A stretch of DNA of 64,000 nucleotides from Iris pallida (Eukaryota; Streptophyta; Magnoliopsida; Asparagales; Iridaceae): assembly GCA_029216955.1 (NCBI GenBank), contig JANAVB010031417.1:22599079-22663078 (forward strand), read 5' to 3'. Position 1 is the first letter of the stretch, and every line of letters starts with the position of its first letter. Below, one piece after another: positions 1 through 10,575 of this stretch. The position numbers and the translations under genes were made by a program. The notes below the pieces were generated by a model that made no database searches, was not told where the DNA came from, and was given only the letters and a program-made list of their open reading frames with translations.

Positions 1-563
1 TAGCTTTTGTCATATCTTGTGGACTGTTGTTAGTTGATTGTACTCGTTCCATCCTACTGGATATGTTGACAAAATTTTACAGATGCTGATGAGGGGGATT
101 ACAGTACCTACTATGGTCCGGATGACGTAGTGGGCTTAGACTTGGAGACCTTGGTCCAGCAGGGCTTAGCTCCGCCTGATGAGATTTTACCTATTGCTTA
201 GTTAGAGTTATTTGTACTGGACCTTGTCTCCAGTTACTTTTGAGACTGTTATATTTTGGCTTGTATTAGAGACTTGGACTTGGACTTGTATATTCTTTCT
301 GTTTGGACTTGACAGGTTATTTTATTGTCATGTTGTCTTTATCTTTCAGTCTTTACTTTATCATCTTAGAGTTGTGATTGAGCACTCATATATATTATCA
401 TTGCTTGTCCTCCGTTCGGAGTTGACCATATTCTCGACATGTTTTGATATTATATATAAACTGTTGTTTGAGTAGAAAACCTACAGCGTTCCATGTCATT
501 TTTACGGTGAGGGCTGGGCGTTGTTACGTACATGTGCCCTTATAGCGGGTGCGGGTCGTGACA
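1..563 (+). mobile_element. 3' part of the 5' LTR of gypsy element A
   Basis: The LTR runs in from the left edge of the window and ends in GGGTCGTGACA at 563. The internal region of element A starts directly after it, and a gag frame follows at 817. The LTR start is outside the window. A related LTR end lies in reverse at 59552. The segment holds a splice-acceptor-like site at 81-82 followed by a short acidic open frame (separate entry). The sequence after 563 resembles the corresponding position of element B and is not an initiator-Met primer site. Confidence 0.7.
83..201 (+). other. putative short exon inside the LTR of element A
   Basis: A TTTTACAG acceptor at 75-82 precedes an open frame beginning D-A-D-E-G-D-Y and ending PPDEILPIA followed by TAG at 199-201. 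The peptide is strongly acidic and includes STYYGPDD. Equivalent acceptor-plus-acidic-frame arrangements lie near the 3' end of the LTRs at 4138, 8657, 33676, 58885 (reverse) and 59912 (reverse). The acceptor and the frame are read from the sequence; splicing and translation are inferred. Confidence 0.4.
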
Positions 564-816
564 CGTTTTTAGTGGTGGCCCACGCAGGTCCTGAAGTCGC
601 AATTAGTGTGATGTGCGGCACTCGTCTTAGAGTGTCGACTATGAGCCTGTGTTACACATAGGAGGTAGTAGGCTAAGAGTACTCAATCACAGTAGGATCT
701 TTCCTTGCTTATCTTGCTTACCGTCTTTGATATCGATTTACTGTATTCTAGCTGTCCTCATTTGATATTGTCCTTCTTGTGCCATATTGATATCTTCTTT
801 TCAATCTGTCTCCAGG

Positions 817-1484
817 ATGGTTATGACTCATTCTTCCGGTGAGGAGCACGGGGAGACGGAGAGGTCTGCTACTTCTGGCGGACAGGCTCCGGTCACTTCC
901 CCTGCAGTTGGGACTTCAGTTGGGGCTCTCGGGGGTACTCCTCCAGCACTCTCGATGACTGTCCCTGGGGTCACTGCGGGTACTCTTCCTGCAGTGGCGG
1001 GGGCTACGACGGGAGCTGTCGGGGGCGTTCTTCCTCCTCCTCCTCAGCAGGGGATTCCTCCGCCGGTGGTGGGAGCCATTCTTCCGTTGCCTCCTCTGCC
1101 CACAGACATGGGGCAGATGCTCTCGTTCTTTCAGCAGGTGCTGGAGTCCCAGCGGGCCCAGCACGAGGCACAGATGAGGCAGACAGAGGCCATGCGCCAG
1201 GGCATGGATGATGCCTGCAGGTTGGCTCTGGCTACGGTGGAGCATGGGGCTCCACAGAGGGAGACGCAGCAGCAAAAGATCGGGAACATCTAGGCTTTCA
1301 AGAAGTTGGGTCCGAGGGATTTCAAAGGGACCGAGGGCATTATATATGCTGATGACTAGCTCGAGGATATTGAGCGTCAGATGAGGGCCTCCCGCCTGGC
1401 AGACGACCTGAAGGTCGAGACGGTTGGCTTGCAGCTATTAGATGTTGCCCGGACATGGTTCCAGAACGAGCCGGCTCTTGCAGG
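817..1484 (+). pseudogene. gag of element A, N-terminal part (broken)
   Basis: The frame starts at the ATG at 817 (MVMTHSSGEEHGE), immediately after a strong acceptor-like CTGTCTCCAG at 806-815. An alternative upstream ATG at 787 is in frame. The N-terminus is rich in Gly, Pro and Thr. The capsid-like part with an LQLLDVARTW motif follows. TAG stops at 1291 and about 1357 interrupt it; both look like TGG or similar codons changed by G-to-A, as expected from decay of methylated DNA. The frame continues exactly at 4473 after solo LTR K. Confidence 0.7.
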
Positions 1485-1530
1485 TGTAAAACCCGTAAAT
1501 TTTAGACTTTTAGATTAAATAATTTTGGTG

Positions 1531-1562
<32 letters not shown>

Positions 1563-1947
1563 AAATTGGTCAATTTGAGAAAGTCATATTTTAAAATAAT
1601 TATCCTGGATTTTTGTTTGTCCGACCCGAGACCCGAACCCATTTCCGAGTCCGAACCCATTTTCGGATCATTTCTATTAAATATAAATTTTATACTATGT
1701 TTTTAAAAAGATTTTCAAGAAGAAGAGAAAAAAAAGATATTTATTAAAGGAAGCTTTATTTTCTTTAACTCTTTTATTAAATCTCTCTCTCTCTCACCAT
1801 ACGTTTCTTTTCTCTTTATTTCCTTTCCCTTCCGCGTGTAACTGGCCGAAGCCCCATCCGTTCCCGAACGGCCAAAGCCGTCGACCCATCATCTTCCCGT
1901 AACTCCAGCGAACCCCTTCCTCTCCCGTAACCTCTGTTCTCCTCTCA

Positions 1948-1956
1948 TATATAAAA
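1948..1956 (+). promoter_or_regulatory. TATA box of solo LTR K
   Basis: TATATAAAA is followed by a C-rich pyrimidine stretch (CCCCTTCCTCTCTCACC) typical of a plant transcription start region. About 460 bp of U3 lies upstream. Position and sequence fit the core promoter of the LTR. Confidence 0.6.
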
Positions 1957-4137
1957 CCCCTTCCTCTCTCACCACCACCCCCATCCTCAAACCGTGCCCT
2001 AATTCCCAAATCCGGTGACCCGACCTGAGCTCCGTTGGCCGCAGCCACTGCCCAGGCGGAGCTCCATGAGCGGCGACCTCGCTGTCGTCTCCTCGGTCCC
2101 CGCGACCCTCTCGCCGGCCCCCTTCCGCCGCGCGCCGCTTCCCGGCCGCGCCCAGCCGCTCCCCGGCGCCGATTTCGACCCGTACGGCCAGCCTCTTTCA
2201 GGCGCTGCCCCGTGCGTTCATCTCCCGGCGTGCTCCTCGATTCCGTGGTCGTCTCGTGTTTCGGTTGCTGTCCCGAACCGCAGTACTTTTCGTACCCGGA
2301 TCCGACCGCTGTGCCCCTTCGACCCGTTGTTTCCGTGGCTCCGCGGAGACGCTGCCACTGTCCACTCTTTTCAGCATTCCCAATTTGCTGTTTCGTGTTC
2401 CCATACGCGCTGTCCCGAGAACGTCCGCTGTCCGCGTATTCTGGAGTTTGCGGGATTTTATTTCCTCCAATTATTAACACCTGAGAGCTCTAGCCGAGCA
2501 ATTTCTGGTATATTTTCGTTGCCCCGTTTCCATTTTTTTATAGTCTGTGATGAACTTGGTCCACGAATTTCCCCCGGGAATTCGGTAAATTATAGACGAG
2601 ATATTTTTTGGGCTTTCCGAAACCCTTTCGGATAGGTTCTGTTGGTTTCGGATTGGTTTCTGAGTTTTCTGTTGGCTCGGATTTTTTCGAGAATCTCTCA
2701 GAAAATAGTTCTGGGAATTTTTGGTTTAAATTTGGACTTTTCGGTTGTTCGTATGCTGGTTTTAAGATGTGGTAAATTCGATTTTTGTTTCGGGTTTTTC
2801 GAATTCGTTTCGGAAACAAATCTGTGACTATATTTTATATATAAATGGCTGTTCCCTGGTATGGGACTTATATTTGGTGATTGTGGCACATTTTCCCAGT
2901 TTTGGGTTATCCCGAAAATAGAGGGAATGTTGCCAAAATTTTTATAAAATTTATAAAGGAATATTTTAAATCAGATTTCAGAAATATTTTATAAAGTGGA
3001 ATTTGGGCGACGACCATATCGGTCAATGGGCCCTTTGCGAAATGCAAACGAAATCGGTTTTACCGGGCGTTGAGGCATTAGCTATTTTTGACGATTGGAC
3101 CAATATCTGAGACTCGTAAATTAATTCAATTTAATTTAAATTATTATTTTATTTTGTAATTCAATTATAGGATAATTTTTTAGACTAACAAATGTCTTCT
3201 TCTTATTTAAATTTATGTAAAAAGTCTGTAAAGGGCATAAGCCCAGCTTTTATTCACTTTCTGTGGTTTTGTAATAAGTTTGTGTAGCTTTTATTCTTTT
3301 TCTGGTTTGTGGTTGACGTAAACATGTAAAATAGTAAAATAATTATTTTATAGAAAATTAATATTTATTTCTCACATTAAATAAATTAGGAAAAATTACA
3401 AGTTATTATTTAAACAAATTTCACGTTTTTCCTCATTTAAAAAAATTATTTTTAAATATAATATAATGAAATACAAAGTTTTATCAAATAAATTTGAAAA
3501 TACAATTTTCCCAATAAAAAGTTAAAATTGATTCTTCTTCGTAAAGTTAGAAACTCACCTCGATAAGCGTTCTAAAGTAGAGTTGTAAAGATTAAAAATT
3601 GACTAGGACAAATTTAGAGATTGTAACTAGCACATCTAGCATGACAACTTTTGAATCTAAGACAGACTTCTCGATTGTAGGATTTCGAGGACAAGTCTGA
3701 AATTCATCTCGGAGACATTACCCTCATTCCAGTCAAACCAATGCAAGTACAGTTTGTGGTAGTTTACAATTATTTAGTAATAGTTTTATTGTAAATTTAA
3801 ACCACGAGGCAACACGGAACTCTCTCTGAGAGCATTGACTGTTTAACTGTTGGGTACTGGGGGAGTAGTGTAATGAGTATGACCACATCCAAAATAGTAT
3901 AATGACTGTATTAGCTTACCCCTCATACACACGGGAATAAGCCATATCGTATCAATATGATACAACTGTACAACCCAATCCGGTCATATTCATTGCCTAT
4001 TCACATCATAATGTTTTGACTGTTGGAAAACTATTTATTTCAAATTGTTTAAAAATGCATAACTCCATTATTATTTCAATTGTTAAATTATCATGAATTG
4101 TACTTTGCTCCCTCCTGACTGGAAACTATATTTTTAG

Positions 4138-4238
4138 GTCCTATTGATGATGCAAAGTTACTGATTAGTAGTTACTATGATCCTGAGTTGTACCCGGCTG
4201 ATCTACCAGAGGATGATGATGAGGAGATTGCCAATTAG
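4138..4238 (+). other. putative short acidic exon in LTR K
   Basis: The acceptor ATATTTTTAG ends at 4137. The open frame that follows contains SSYYDPEL and ends PEDDDEEIAN with TAG at 4236-4238. It occupies the same relative place, near the 3' end of the LTR, as the frames at 83, 8657 and 33676. Confidence 0.4.
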
Positions 4239-4472
4239 TTTTATTTTCAGTTTATAAAGATAATTATTTTATAAAAGTTGTGGGTTGTATTTGAAAACTT
4301 TGTGTTTGGACAAGTTTTTATTTATCGAAATATTAAAAGTTGTGGCAATTAGAATTTGTGTTGTTGATTACCTGCATGAGTGTTACAGCTTACTGCCGTC
4401 GTATCAACAACGGCGCTGGCTGGACATGATCCGATTCGACCCAAGAAATTGGGACCAGGTCGTGACAGCAGG

Positions 4473-5185
4473 AGAGGGCCACACTTGGGCTGAGTTTCGG
4501 GCCAGGTTTAGAGAGAAGTTCTTTTCCCCCACAGACAAGATCGGCCTAGTACGGCAGTTTCAGAACCTGCAGCATGACGGTATGATTATGGAGGAGTATG
4601 CGACGGAGTTCGGCCGGCTGAGCCGATACGCCAAGTACATGGTGAGCGACCCGGTGATCCGAGCAGAGCGCTTCCGGAAGGGATTGACATGGAATATCAA
4701 GATCCTGATCCCTTCCTTCTATGCGACATATGCAGAGGTCTATACAGAGGCTCGGAAGGTGGAGAGAGAGTGGGGCTTGAAGCCGAAGAGGGATCGTGAG
4801 TTGTTTTTGGGGGCCAGTAGCAGCGCGGGGGCTGCTAAGCGCCCTCAGCTTCAGCATCAGCCGTTCCAGCATCATCAGCAGCAGGTGCAGTACACTCAGC
4901 CGAGGCAGACACAGCATGGGGCTCCTTGCGGCTACTGCAAGAAGCCTAGTCACATCTGGGAGGTCTGCCGGAAGAGGCTAGGGTGTGCCTCTATTATGGT
5001 GCCGTCGGACATCAGTTGAGGGATTATCCTGCGAACCCTCGTAGGGTGGCCCGTGGAGCGGTAGCAGCTCAGGGGGCACCGGCGAGAGTACCTGCAGTGC
5101 AGCCGAGGGGTCACTTTCGACCCAGCAGCAGCAGTTTGTCCAGCACCGCCAGCAGAGGGGTGGTCAGGATAGAGCATTTGCTCTT
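4473..5185 (+). pseudogene. gag of element A, C-terminal part (frameshifted)
   Basis: This continues the capsid frame (GHTWAEFRARFREKFF, then EEYATEFGRLSRYA), the typical plant gypsy retrotransposon gag domain. A Gln- and His-rich linker follows, then a zinc knuckle CGYCKKPSHIWEVC at about 4927-4968. The frame shifts near 4980, and a decayed second knuckle (CLYYGAVGH) lies in another frame. The start is fixed by the junction with solo LTR K; the ATG at 4285 lies inside that LTR and is not a real start. Confidence 0.75.
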
Positions 5186-6507
5186 GCAGCCGAGGAGATG
5201 GAGCCTATTGCAGATGTTGTCGCAGGTTCTATTCTGCTCGATTCTTTTCCAGCTTTAGCCTTGTTTGATTCTGGTGCAACGCACAGTTTTGTGTCTGTTT
5301 CTTTTGCTCTTAGGCACAATATCATTGATGAGTATCTTGGTAGGACTTGTAAGATTATGACTGGGAATGGTATCATCCTGGTTAATAATGTTTGCAAGGG
5401 GCAGAGAGTTTCTTTGAGAGGCCGGGAGCTGAGTACGTGTTGCTCGTAATGCCACTTCCGAGTTATGATGTGGTACTCGGTATGGACTGGTTGAGCATGC
5501 ACCACGCTAGCATCGACTGCAGAAGGGGCAGGATTCTGTTTAGGCTGCCGGGAGAGTCGGAGTATGAGTTCACCAGGGGTACAGCGGAGACAGGAGATAG
5601 ATTCTGCGGAGCGTTGTTTGCGGGGCCGGTGTTGCCACATCCACTTATTACTGAGTTCTTGGATGTCTTTTCCGAGGAGTTGCCCGGGATGCCGCCAGAT
5701 CGTGATATTGAGTTTTCTATAGACCTAGTGCCGGGCGCTGAGCCTATCTCTCAGCACGTCTATAGAATCAACAACAGTGAGTTAGCGAAGCTGAAGAGAC
5801 ATGTCGACGAGCTGGAGGACAAAGGCTTTATTCGATCTAGTTCTTCACCTTGGGGCGTGCCAGTTTTTTTCGTTCCCAAGAAGGATGGTACGGTACGTCT
5901 GTGCATTGATTACAGGGCGCTCAACAACCTTACCATCAAGAATAAGTATCATTTGCCAAGGATTGATGACTTGTTCGACCAGTTGAGTAGGGCGAGGGTG
6001 TTCTCGAAGATTGACTTGCGTACCGTGTACCATCAGCTGAAGGTGAAGCAGGATGACATTCTGAAGACTGCATTTCGGACTCGCTATGGCCAGTATGAGT
6101 ATACCGTCATGCCGTTTGGGTTGACCAACGCCCCGACGGTATTCATGAACTTGATGAACAAGGTATTTCATCAGTACCTTGACAAGTTCGTGGTGGTCTT
6201 CATTGATGACATACTCATCTATTCGAAGACACCAGAGGAGCACGAGGAGCACCTGAGGATTGTGTTGGACACTCTCAGGAGGGAGCAGCTGTATGGGAAG
6301 CTGTCCAAGTGCGAGTTCTTCTTGGATTGCGTAGAGTTCCTAGGCCATGTTGTCTCTGGCGAGGGGATTTCAGTGGATCCGAAGAAGATTTCTGCAGTGG
6401 AGTCCTGGTCCACGCCGAGCTCAGTAGCAGAGGTTCAAAGTTTTCTGGGTCTGGCAGGTTATTACTGGAGGTTCGTACAGGACTTTTCCAGGATTGCCCA
6501 GCCGATG
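5186..6507 (+). pseudogene. protease and reverse transcriptase of element A (5' part of pol)
   Basis: The aspartic protease is visible as ALFDSGATHSF at about 5257-5290. A frameshift near 5430 separates it from the linker [11 protein letters not shown] and the reverse transcriptase. RT motifs are [29 protein letters not shown] and the catalytic VVFIDDIL. The domain runs on to [10 protein letters not shown], just before element B interrupts it. Codon 6505-6507 (Met) is the last before the insert, and the frame resumes at 16870. Confidence 0.85.
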
Positions 6508-6811
6508 TGTCACCCCCATTTCCTGTATTTCGTATTTGTACTCGTAATTTGATTTTTGGCACGTATTTTATTTTCTCGACTTGCGAATTTTGGTTTCTCA
6601 TAAATGGGTTTGGACCATGGCTTGGTTTTATTTTGTGGAGTTGGTTTGGTTTGGTTCATCATGAGTGGAACACCTTAGCCTATTCTCCACCTCCATTCTA
6701 TCACAACCACCCTCATTAAAACCTACCAACCTTTTCTCTCTCCTCCATAACTCTATTAATTTCTTACAACTTCTTCTTCTTCCTTCTTCCACACAACTCC
6801 CCAACCCATAG

Positions 6812-8656
6812 GCAAGTGCACCTTGCCATCAAATAAGCACCACTTTTTATTTGTCCATTGACTAGATTAGGCCATGGAGAACAACTTTAGAACTTGACAT
6901 TTTGTGATTTGGAGCTTTCATTTTTCTAGATCTAGGTTTTAACCATTTTCGAAAATCCTTAGTTTTGACCCATTAAACTTCGATTTTTGCATGTTTTGAT
7001 GCTTCCAAGTGGAAGAGAGTTCAATTTTACTCAAGTTAGAACTTTGAAAATCTAGATTTGGTTTTGATTTGGCTAAGTTATGAAGATTTGAAGTTTTTGG
7101 TGTTCTTGAGGAGTTCATCTCAGCCTTGGTGAAGGCTCTCGGCCAGTGCTCTTTAGCACTTGACCGTTTGTGCACCCCGGCCTGTGCTCTTTAGCGCATG
7201 GCCGACTGCGCATAGGCTCAGCCAGTGCTTTGTGCTGCGCTGGATTGCGCTGGCACAAGCTAGCCATGCGCAAGCCAGCCATGCGCAAAGTAACCCCTGC
7301 GCACTCGACCATTGCACAGTCCATACTCTGTGCAGTCTACCCTTGCGCAATCCTCCCTTGCGCAATCCAATTGATGCGCAAGGCATCCCCTGTGCCCCTT
7401 TAACTCTGTGCCCCTTGACCCCCTGCGCAGGCAACTCTTGCGCAGCTCTTCCATGCGCAGTACATACCCTGCGCAGCCCAACCCCTGACCCCCTTGCACA
7501 ACCTACTTGTCTATGATGAATCGTTATTTCTTTAAGCTTGGCTCTTCTATAGTCCTATATATATTGGTATTTTATTAGATATTTTACGTCCATTTTATAT
7601 CCTTACGCCTTTTGTCACGAACTGATTTTTACTTAATATGTTTGGAATGACTATTGTACATGGCATGGTATGACAAGGAACTAGCATAACACGACAATAA
7701 TCCGTAGTGGTGCACTCCTGACATGACCAACCTGACATGATAGTAGCCCGTCGTGGCGCACTCCTGACAGTACCCTGACATGATTTATCTTGATAACTTG
7801 ATAGTGGCCCGTGGTGGCGCACTCCTGACTTGACTTGACTTGTAACTTGTAACTTGACTCGTATAATCAACTTGACACCGTGGGTGTTCCTGCTTGCTTG
7901 CTTGTACAATCTACTTGTCTTATCTTACTTCATGTCTAGGACGTGACTTTCTGGGTACCACGGCCAGGGACTCGCGCTAAATTGGATTAGGCTAATGATT
8001 AGATCAAACTAGAACATGGAGAATTCCTAGTCACAGGCAATCTCGTTATCTGGGCGCTTTAATGGACTTGTACCTTGCCGACGAGTAGAGCACATTTCCA
8101 GTACACTGTCATGTGTTGCACCCTCTAAGTCACCTATGGGTACATTTGTCTCCCGGGCAATGTACCTACCTATAACTCTCAACCCGCGGAAGGATAACTG
8201 GATAGTCTGCAGGGCCTGGGACTGGGAGTTTCTCACTTGCATCTTGTTAGTAATTAAGGCTTGTGATAACCCTAGTTAGTTAAAGTATAGTAAGCCGTAG
8301 TAATTACTTGGCCGCTTGTGAATGCATGATGTCCAGCCTTGTCTAAGTCTTGTCTAGCTCCAGTACCTGCTATCTCCTGAGCATGTTTATTTTCCTTATC
8401 TTAACGATAAATGAGTAGAGACAATGAGCTATTCAGGCGAAGGGTTACAACCCCGGTCCTTGTCTGGTTTAAGGATTGTAACCTGGCTCCCGGAATGGTT
8501 CCACGTCCCTAGTCGTTTATCGCTCTGTGTACTTTTATTACTTGTACTTTCCTTTTATTCTTTATGTTCTGATATACTGGCTTTTGTTCTTATTTGTGGC
8601 CTCCTTGTGGCACTTGCTCTTTCTGGGGTTTGACCCAGCTGGTTTTGTGTGGCCAG
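6812..8656 (+). other. putative GC-AG intron inside the 5' LTR of element B
   Basis: A donor AG|GCAAGT starts at 6812, and the acceptor TTTTGTGTGGCCAG ends at 8656. The same donor context (CAG|GCAAGT) and the same acceptor (TTTTGCATGGCCAG) occur in solo LTR D at 31700 and 33675. The leader upstream has no ATG from about 6715. The TGCGCA array would lie inside this intron. This is a prediction from conserved sequence only. Confidence 0.35.
7190..7490 (+). repeat. TGCGCA-rich CpG array in the 5' LTR of B
   Basis: TGCGCA, TTGCGCAA and related words recur every 10-25 bp among CC- and AC-rich spacers. The copy in the 3' LTR (about 14860-15180) is about 30 bp longer through one extra repeat block near 15090-15124. 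The array produces long apparent frames on both strands, which are not genes. Confidence 0.85.
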
Positions 8657-8712
8657 ATTTCGGAGCAGCTCCCGAGGATCTACCAAGCTTCCAGCCCAAT
8701 GGTGAACACTAG
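8657..8712 (+). other. conserved short exon in LTR of B (acidic tail overlapping MVNTR start)
   Basis: After the acceptor the frame reads DFGAAPEDLPSFQPNGEH and stops at 8710-8712. In another frame the first ATG of the segment (8699) opens MVNTRRNQGYEWV, a start typical of plant gypsy gag proteins, and closes 17 codons later. Both readings recur in the B-family reverse copy (MVATRRNPG) and in solo LTR D (MVNTRG). In the 3' LTR of B a CAG-to-TAG change shortens the acidic frame. Confidence 0.45.
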
Positions 8713-9167
8713 AAGGAACCAGGGCTACGAGTGGGTTTTCCCTTTTTGATTCACCCACTTATATGTAAATTTATTCTTTTGAGGCGTTTGCCGACGAGCA
8801 CCTGTTAGCTCGATGCACATTTACTTACTGTCTGCCTACGGGCTGTAAACATGATTAACAAATCCTAGGATTGATCATGTATGACTGAACTCTTGCTAGT
8901 CCTATCATTTTGTACGACTAGCTTCATGATCATCCAATATATAATATTTGGGACGCCTTATATATATATTTGATGCTCTAATATCTTGTAACTCTGTTAA
9001 TTGCTTGAGATTGAGACAATAGGCTTGACCTTAAGAGACAGCTGGCTTGTAGTAAACCCTCATATCTAGACAGCCGTGACCGTATAGTTGAGATGTATTC
9101 TATTTCAATATACGTAGCTGGCTATGTCTGCCTCCGCTCTCCAGTATTCTGGTTCTGGGGCGTGACA

Positions 9168-9185
9168 TGGTTTAAGTGGTAGCCC
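9168..9185 (+). other. primer-binding-site position of element B (tRNA not identified)
   Basis: TGGTTTAAGTGGTAGCCC directly follows the LTR end. It starts with TGG, as a primer site must, but is not the TGGTATCAGAGC initiator-Met site seen in element F at 51586. Element A has the similar CGTTTTTAGTGGTGGCCC at 564-581. I cannot name the tRNA. Confidence 0.4.
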
Positions 9186-9300
9186 ATGCAGGTCTTGGCA
9201 TTCAAGAAATATGAGAGTTTACCGAATAGATGTCTCAATCAATATTCGTCCTTGATCTCTGCTCGTATCTTCAAATCCCTGAGAATCTCGACCTGATCAC

Positions 9301-10575
9301 ATGCTTGTATCATTGATCCGTCCTGGTCCTTCCTTATTATTTTCCTATGTCGTCTTCTTCAGCGGCATTGCTCCCGGACCTGCCAACCAGCCAGAAGAAG
9401 CTCAGCAAGCACCCCAGCGCCAGGAAGATCAAGCTCAGCACTCTGGAGTAGCCTTCCGAGTTATGCTTCTCGGAGGCTCGGAACCTCCAGTTCAGGCAGC
9501 TCCGCCTGTCCAACCAGCTAGACAGGATGAGGGACCTTTGGTAGGGCTTATCAGAGAACTGCTTGCATCCCAAGATCGTCGAGGCGACGCCTTGCACCAG
9601 GAAGTTCATGATGCACTAAACCGAGGAGGTCCCCAAGGAAATCAGGCGGCCAACAGTTTCAAGCGCTTGAACCCTCCCTTCTTTGATGGCAGTGAAGATG
9701 CGATTGCCGCGGATGCTTGGCTTCAGGATACCGAGGTGGTCCTGGAAGCAGCTAGGACACCTGAGAATGAGAAGGTGGCGGTGGTACGGCTACAGTTACT
9801 AGACTTGGCTCGCGATTGGTGGACAGCTCAGGCCATGGGGTTAGCGGCCCCAGTTACTTGGGCGACGTTCAGAGAGAGATTCCAGACAAAGTACTTTGAT
9901 GCGGTGGCACGGTACGACCTGCAGACCCGGTTCACCAACTTGAAGCAAGGAGGCAGAACAGTCGACAGTTATGCATCTGAGTTTTCTAGACTCAGTAGGT
10001 TTGCCCCCACCTTAGTGGCGACCGAGTTTGATAGGGCCCAGCGATTCCAACAGGGGCTGCATTTGGAGATCTTGTTGGATGTTGAACAGTTCGAGCACCA
10101 GACGTTCGATGCAGTATTGAGGGCAGCTAGGAGGCATGAGTACACCTCCCAGAGGATCGTGGATAGGACCGGATGCAGGAAGCGGTCCTACAGTCAGATG
10201 CACCAATCATCAGCTCCAGCCACAACAGCTAGGGGATTGACCATTGGAACTCCGAGGCGGACGGCCTCAGTGACGTCGGTTCAGCATTCAATCCCGACGT
10301 ATCCGCAGCAGCAGAAGCAGAAGCAGTCTTCCGCGGTAGGATGTTCGCATTGCGAGAAGCCGGGCCATGTCGTGGCAGAGTGTCGTAGGGCGCAGGGATT
10401 GTGCCTGGCTTGCGGAGGAGCAGATCATAAGATAGGGACCTTCCCGAATATGGGAGGTCCATCATCATCCAACCTTTCAAGTTCTTCGGTGAGAGGACCA
10501 GCCCCAGTTTCAGTCCAGCAGCAGCAACAGCAGTACCCGAGGCCATTGGCGCCCCAGGCCCAGGCCTTCCAGTAG
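9301..10575 (+). pseudogene. gag of chromovirus B
   Basis: A 424-codon frame. The likely functional part begins after an acceptor-like GTCGTCTTCTTCAG at 9349-9362, so the ATG at 9301 may not be the true start. The gag domain is visible (DAWLQDTEVVLEAA, LQLLDLARDWWTAQ, TWATFRERFQTKYF, YASEFSRLSRFAP). Zinc knuckles CSHCEKPGHVVAEC and a partial CLACGGADHKIGTF follow. The C-terminus is Gln- and Pro-rich and ends at TAG 10573-10575 in the context CAG TAG CAG TTC. The frame then continues open into the protease, so the TAG is either a nonsense mutation or a readthrough signal. Confidence 0.8.

Larger units (their letters stand above)
1480..4472 (+). mobile_element. solo LTR K with 5-bp TSD GCAGG (LTR 1485-4467)
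   Basis: The insert begins TGTAAAACCCGTAAATTT at 1485 and ends GGTCGTGACA at 4467. It is flanked by GCAGG at 1480-1484 and 4468-4472. Removing the 2983-bp LTR and one GCAGG joins the gag frame of element A without a shift, which proves both ends. No internal retroviral genes are present, so it is a solo LTR left by unequal recombination. A TATA box lies at 1948. A GC-rich leader covers about 2020-2330, an AT-rich stretch follows, and an acceptor with a short acidic frame lies at 4138-4238. Its start resembles that of solo LTR E, so the two families are probably related. Confidence 0.93.
6508..9167 (+). mobile_element. 5' LTR of element B
   Basis: It begins TGTCACCCCC and ends GGGGCGTGACA, 2660 bp. 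Order of parts: U3; a pyrimidine-rich leader (about 6715-6811); a GC-type donor context ATAG|GCAAGT at 6808-6817; a TGCGCA array (about 7190-7490); a repeated GGCGCACTCCTGAC segment (7700-7830); and an acceptor TTTTGTGTGGCCAG at 8643-8656 followed by a conserved short exon. A diverged reverse copy of this LTR family is at 58434-59551, and solo LTR D is a related family. Confidence 0.95.

Noticed and set aside
2015..2635. 206-codon frame in LTR K and its reverse counterpart (1794-2480)
   Set aside because: It lies in the GC-rich LTR leader with no recognisable domain; overlapping frames on both strands are open.
4374..4395. GTGTTACA at 4388-4395 as the right end of solo LTR K
   Set aside because: No matching TSD, and gag does not rejoin there. 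Ending at GTCGTGACA (4467) gives a perfect GCAGG duplication and restores the gag frame.
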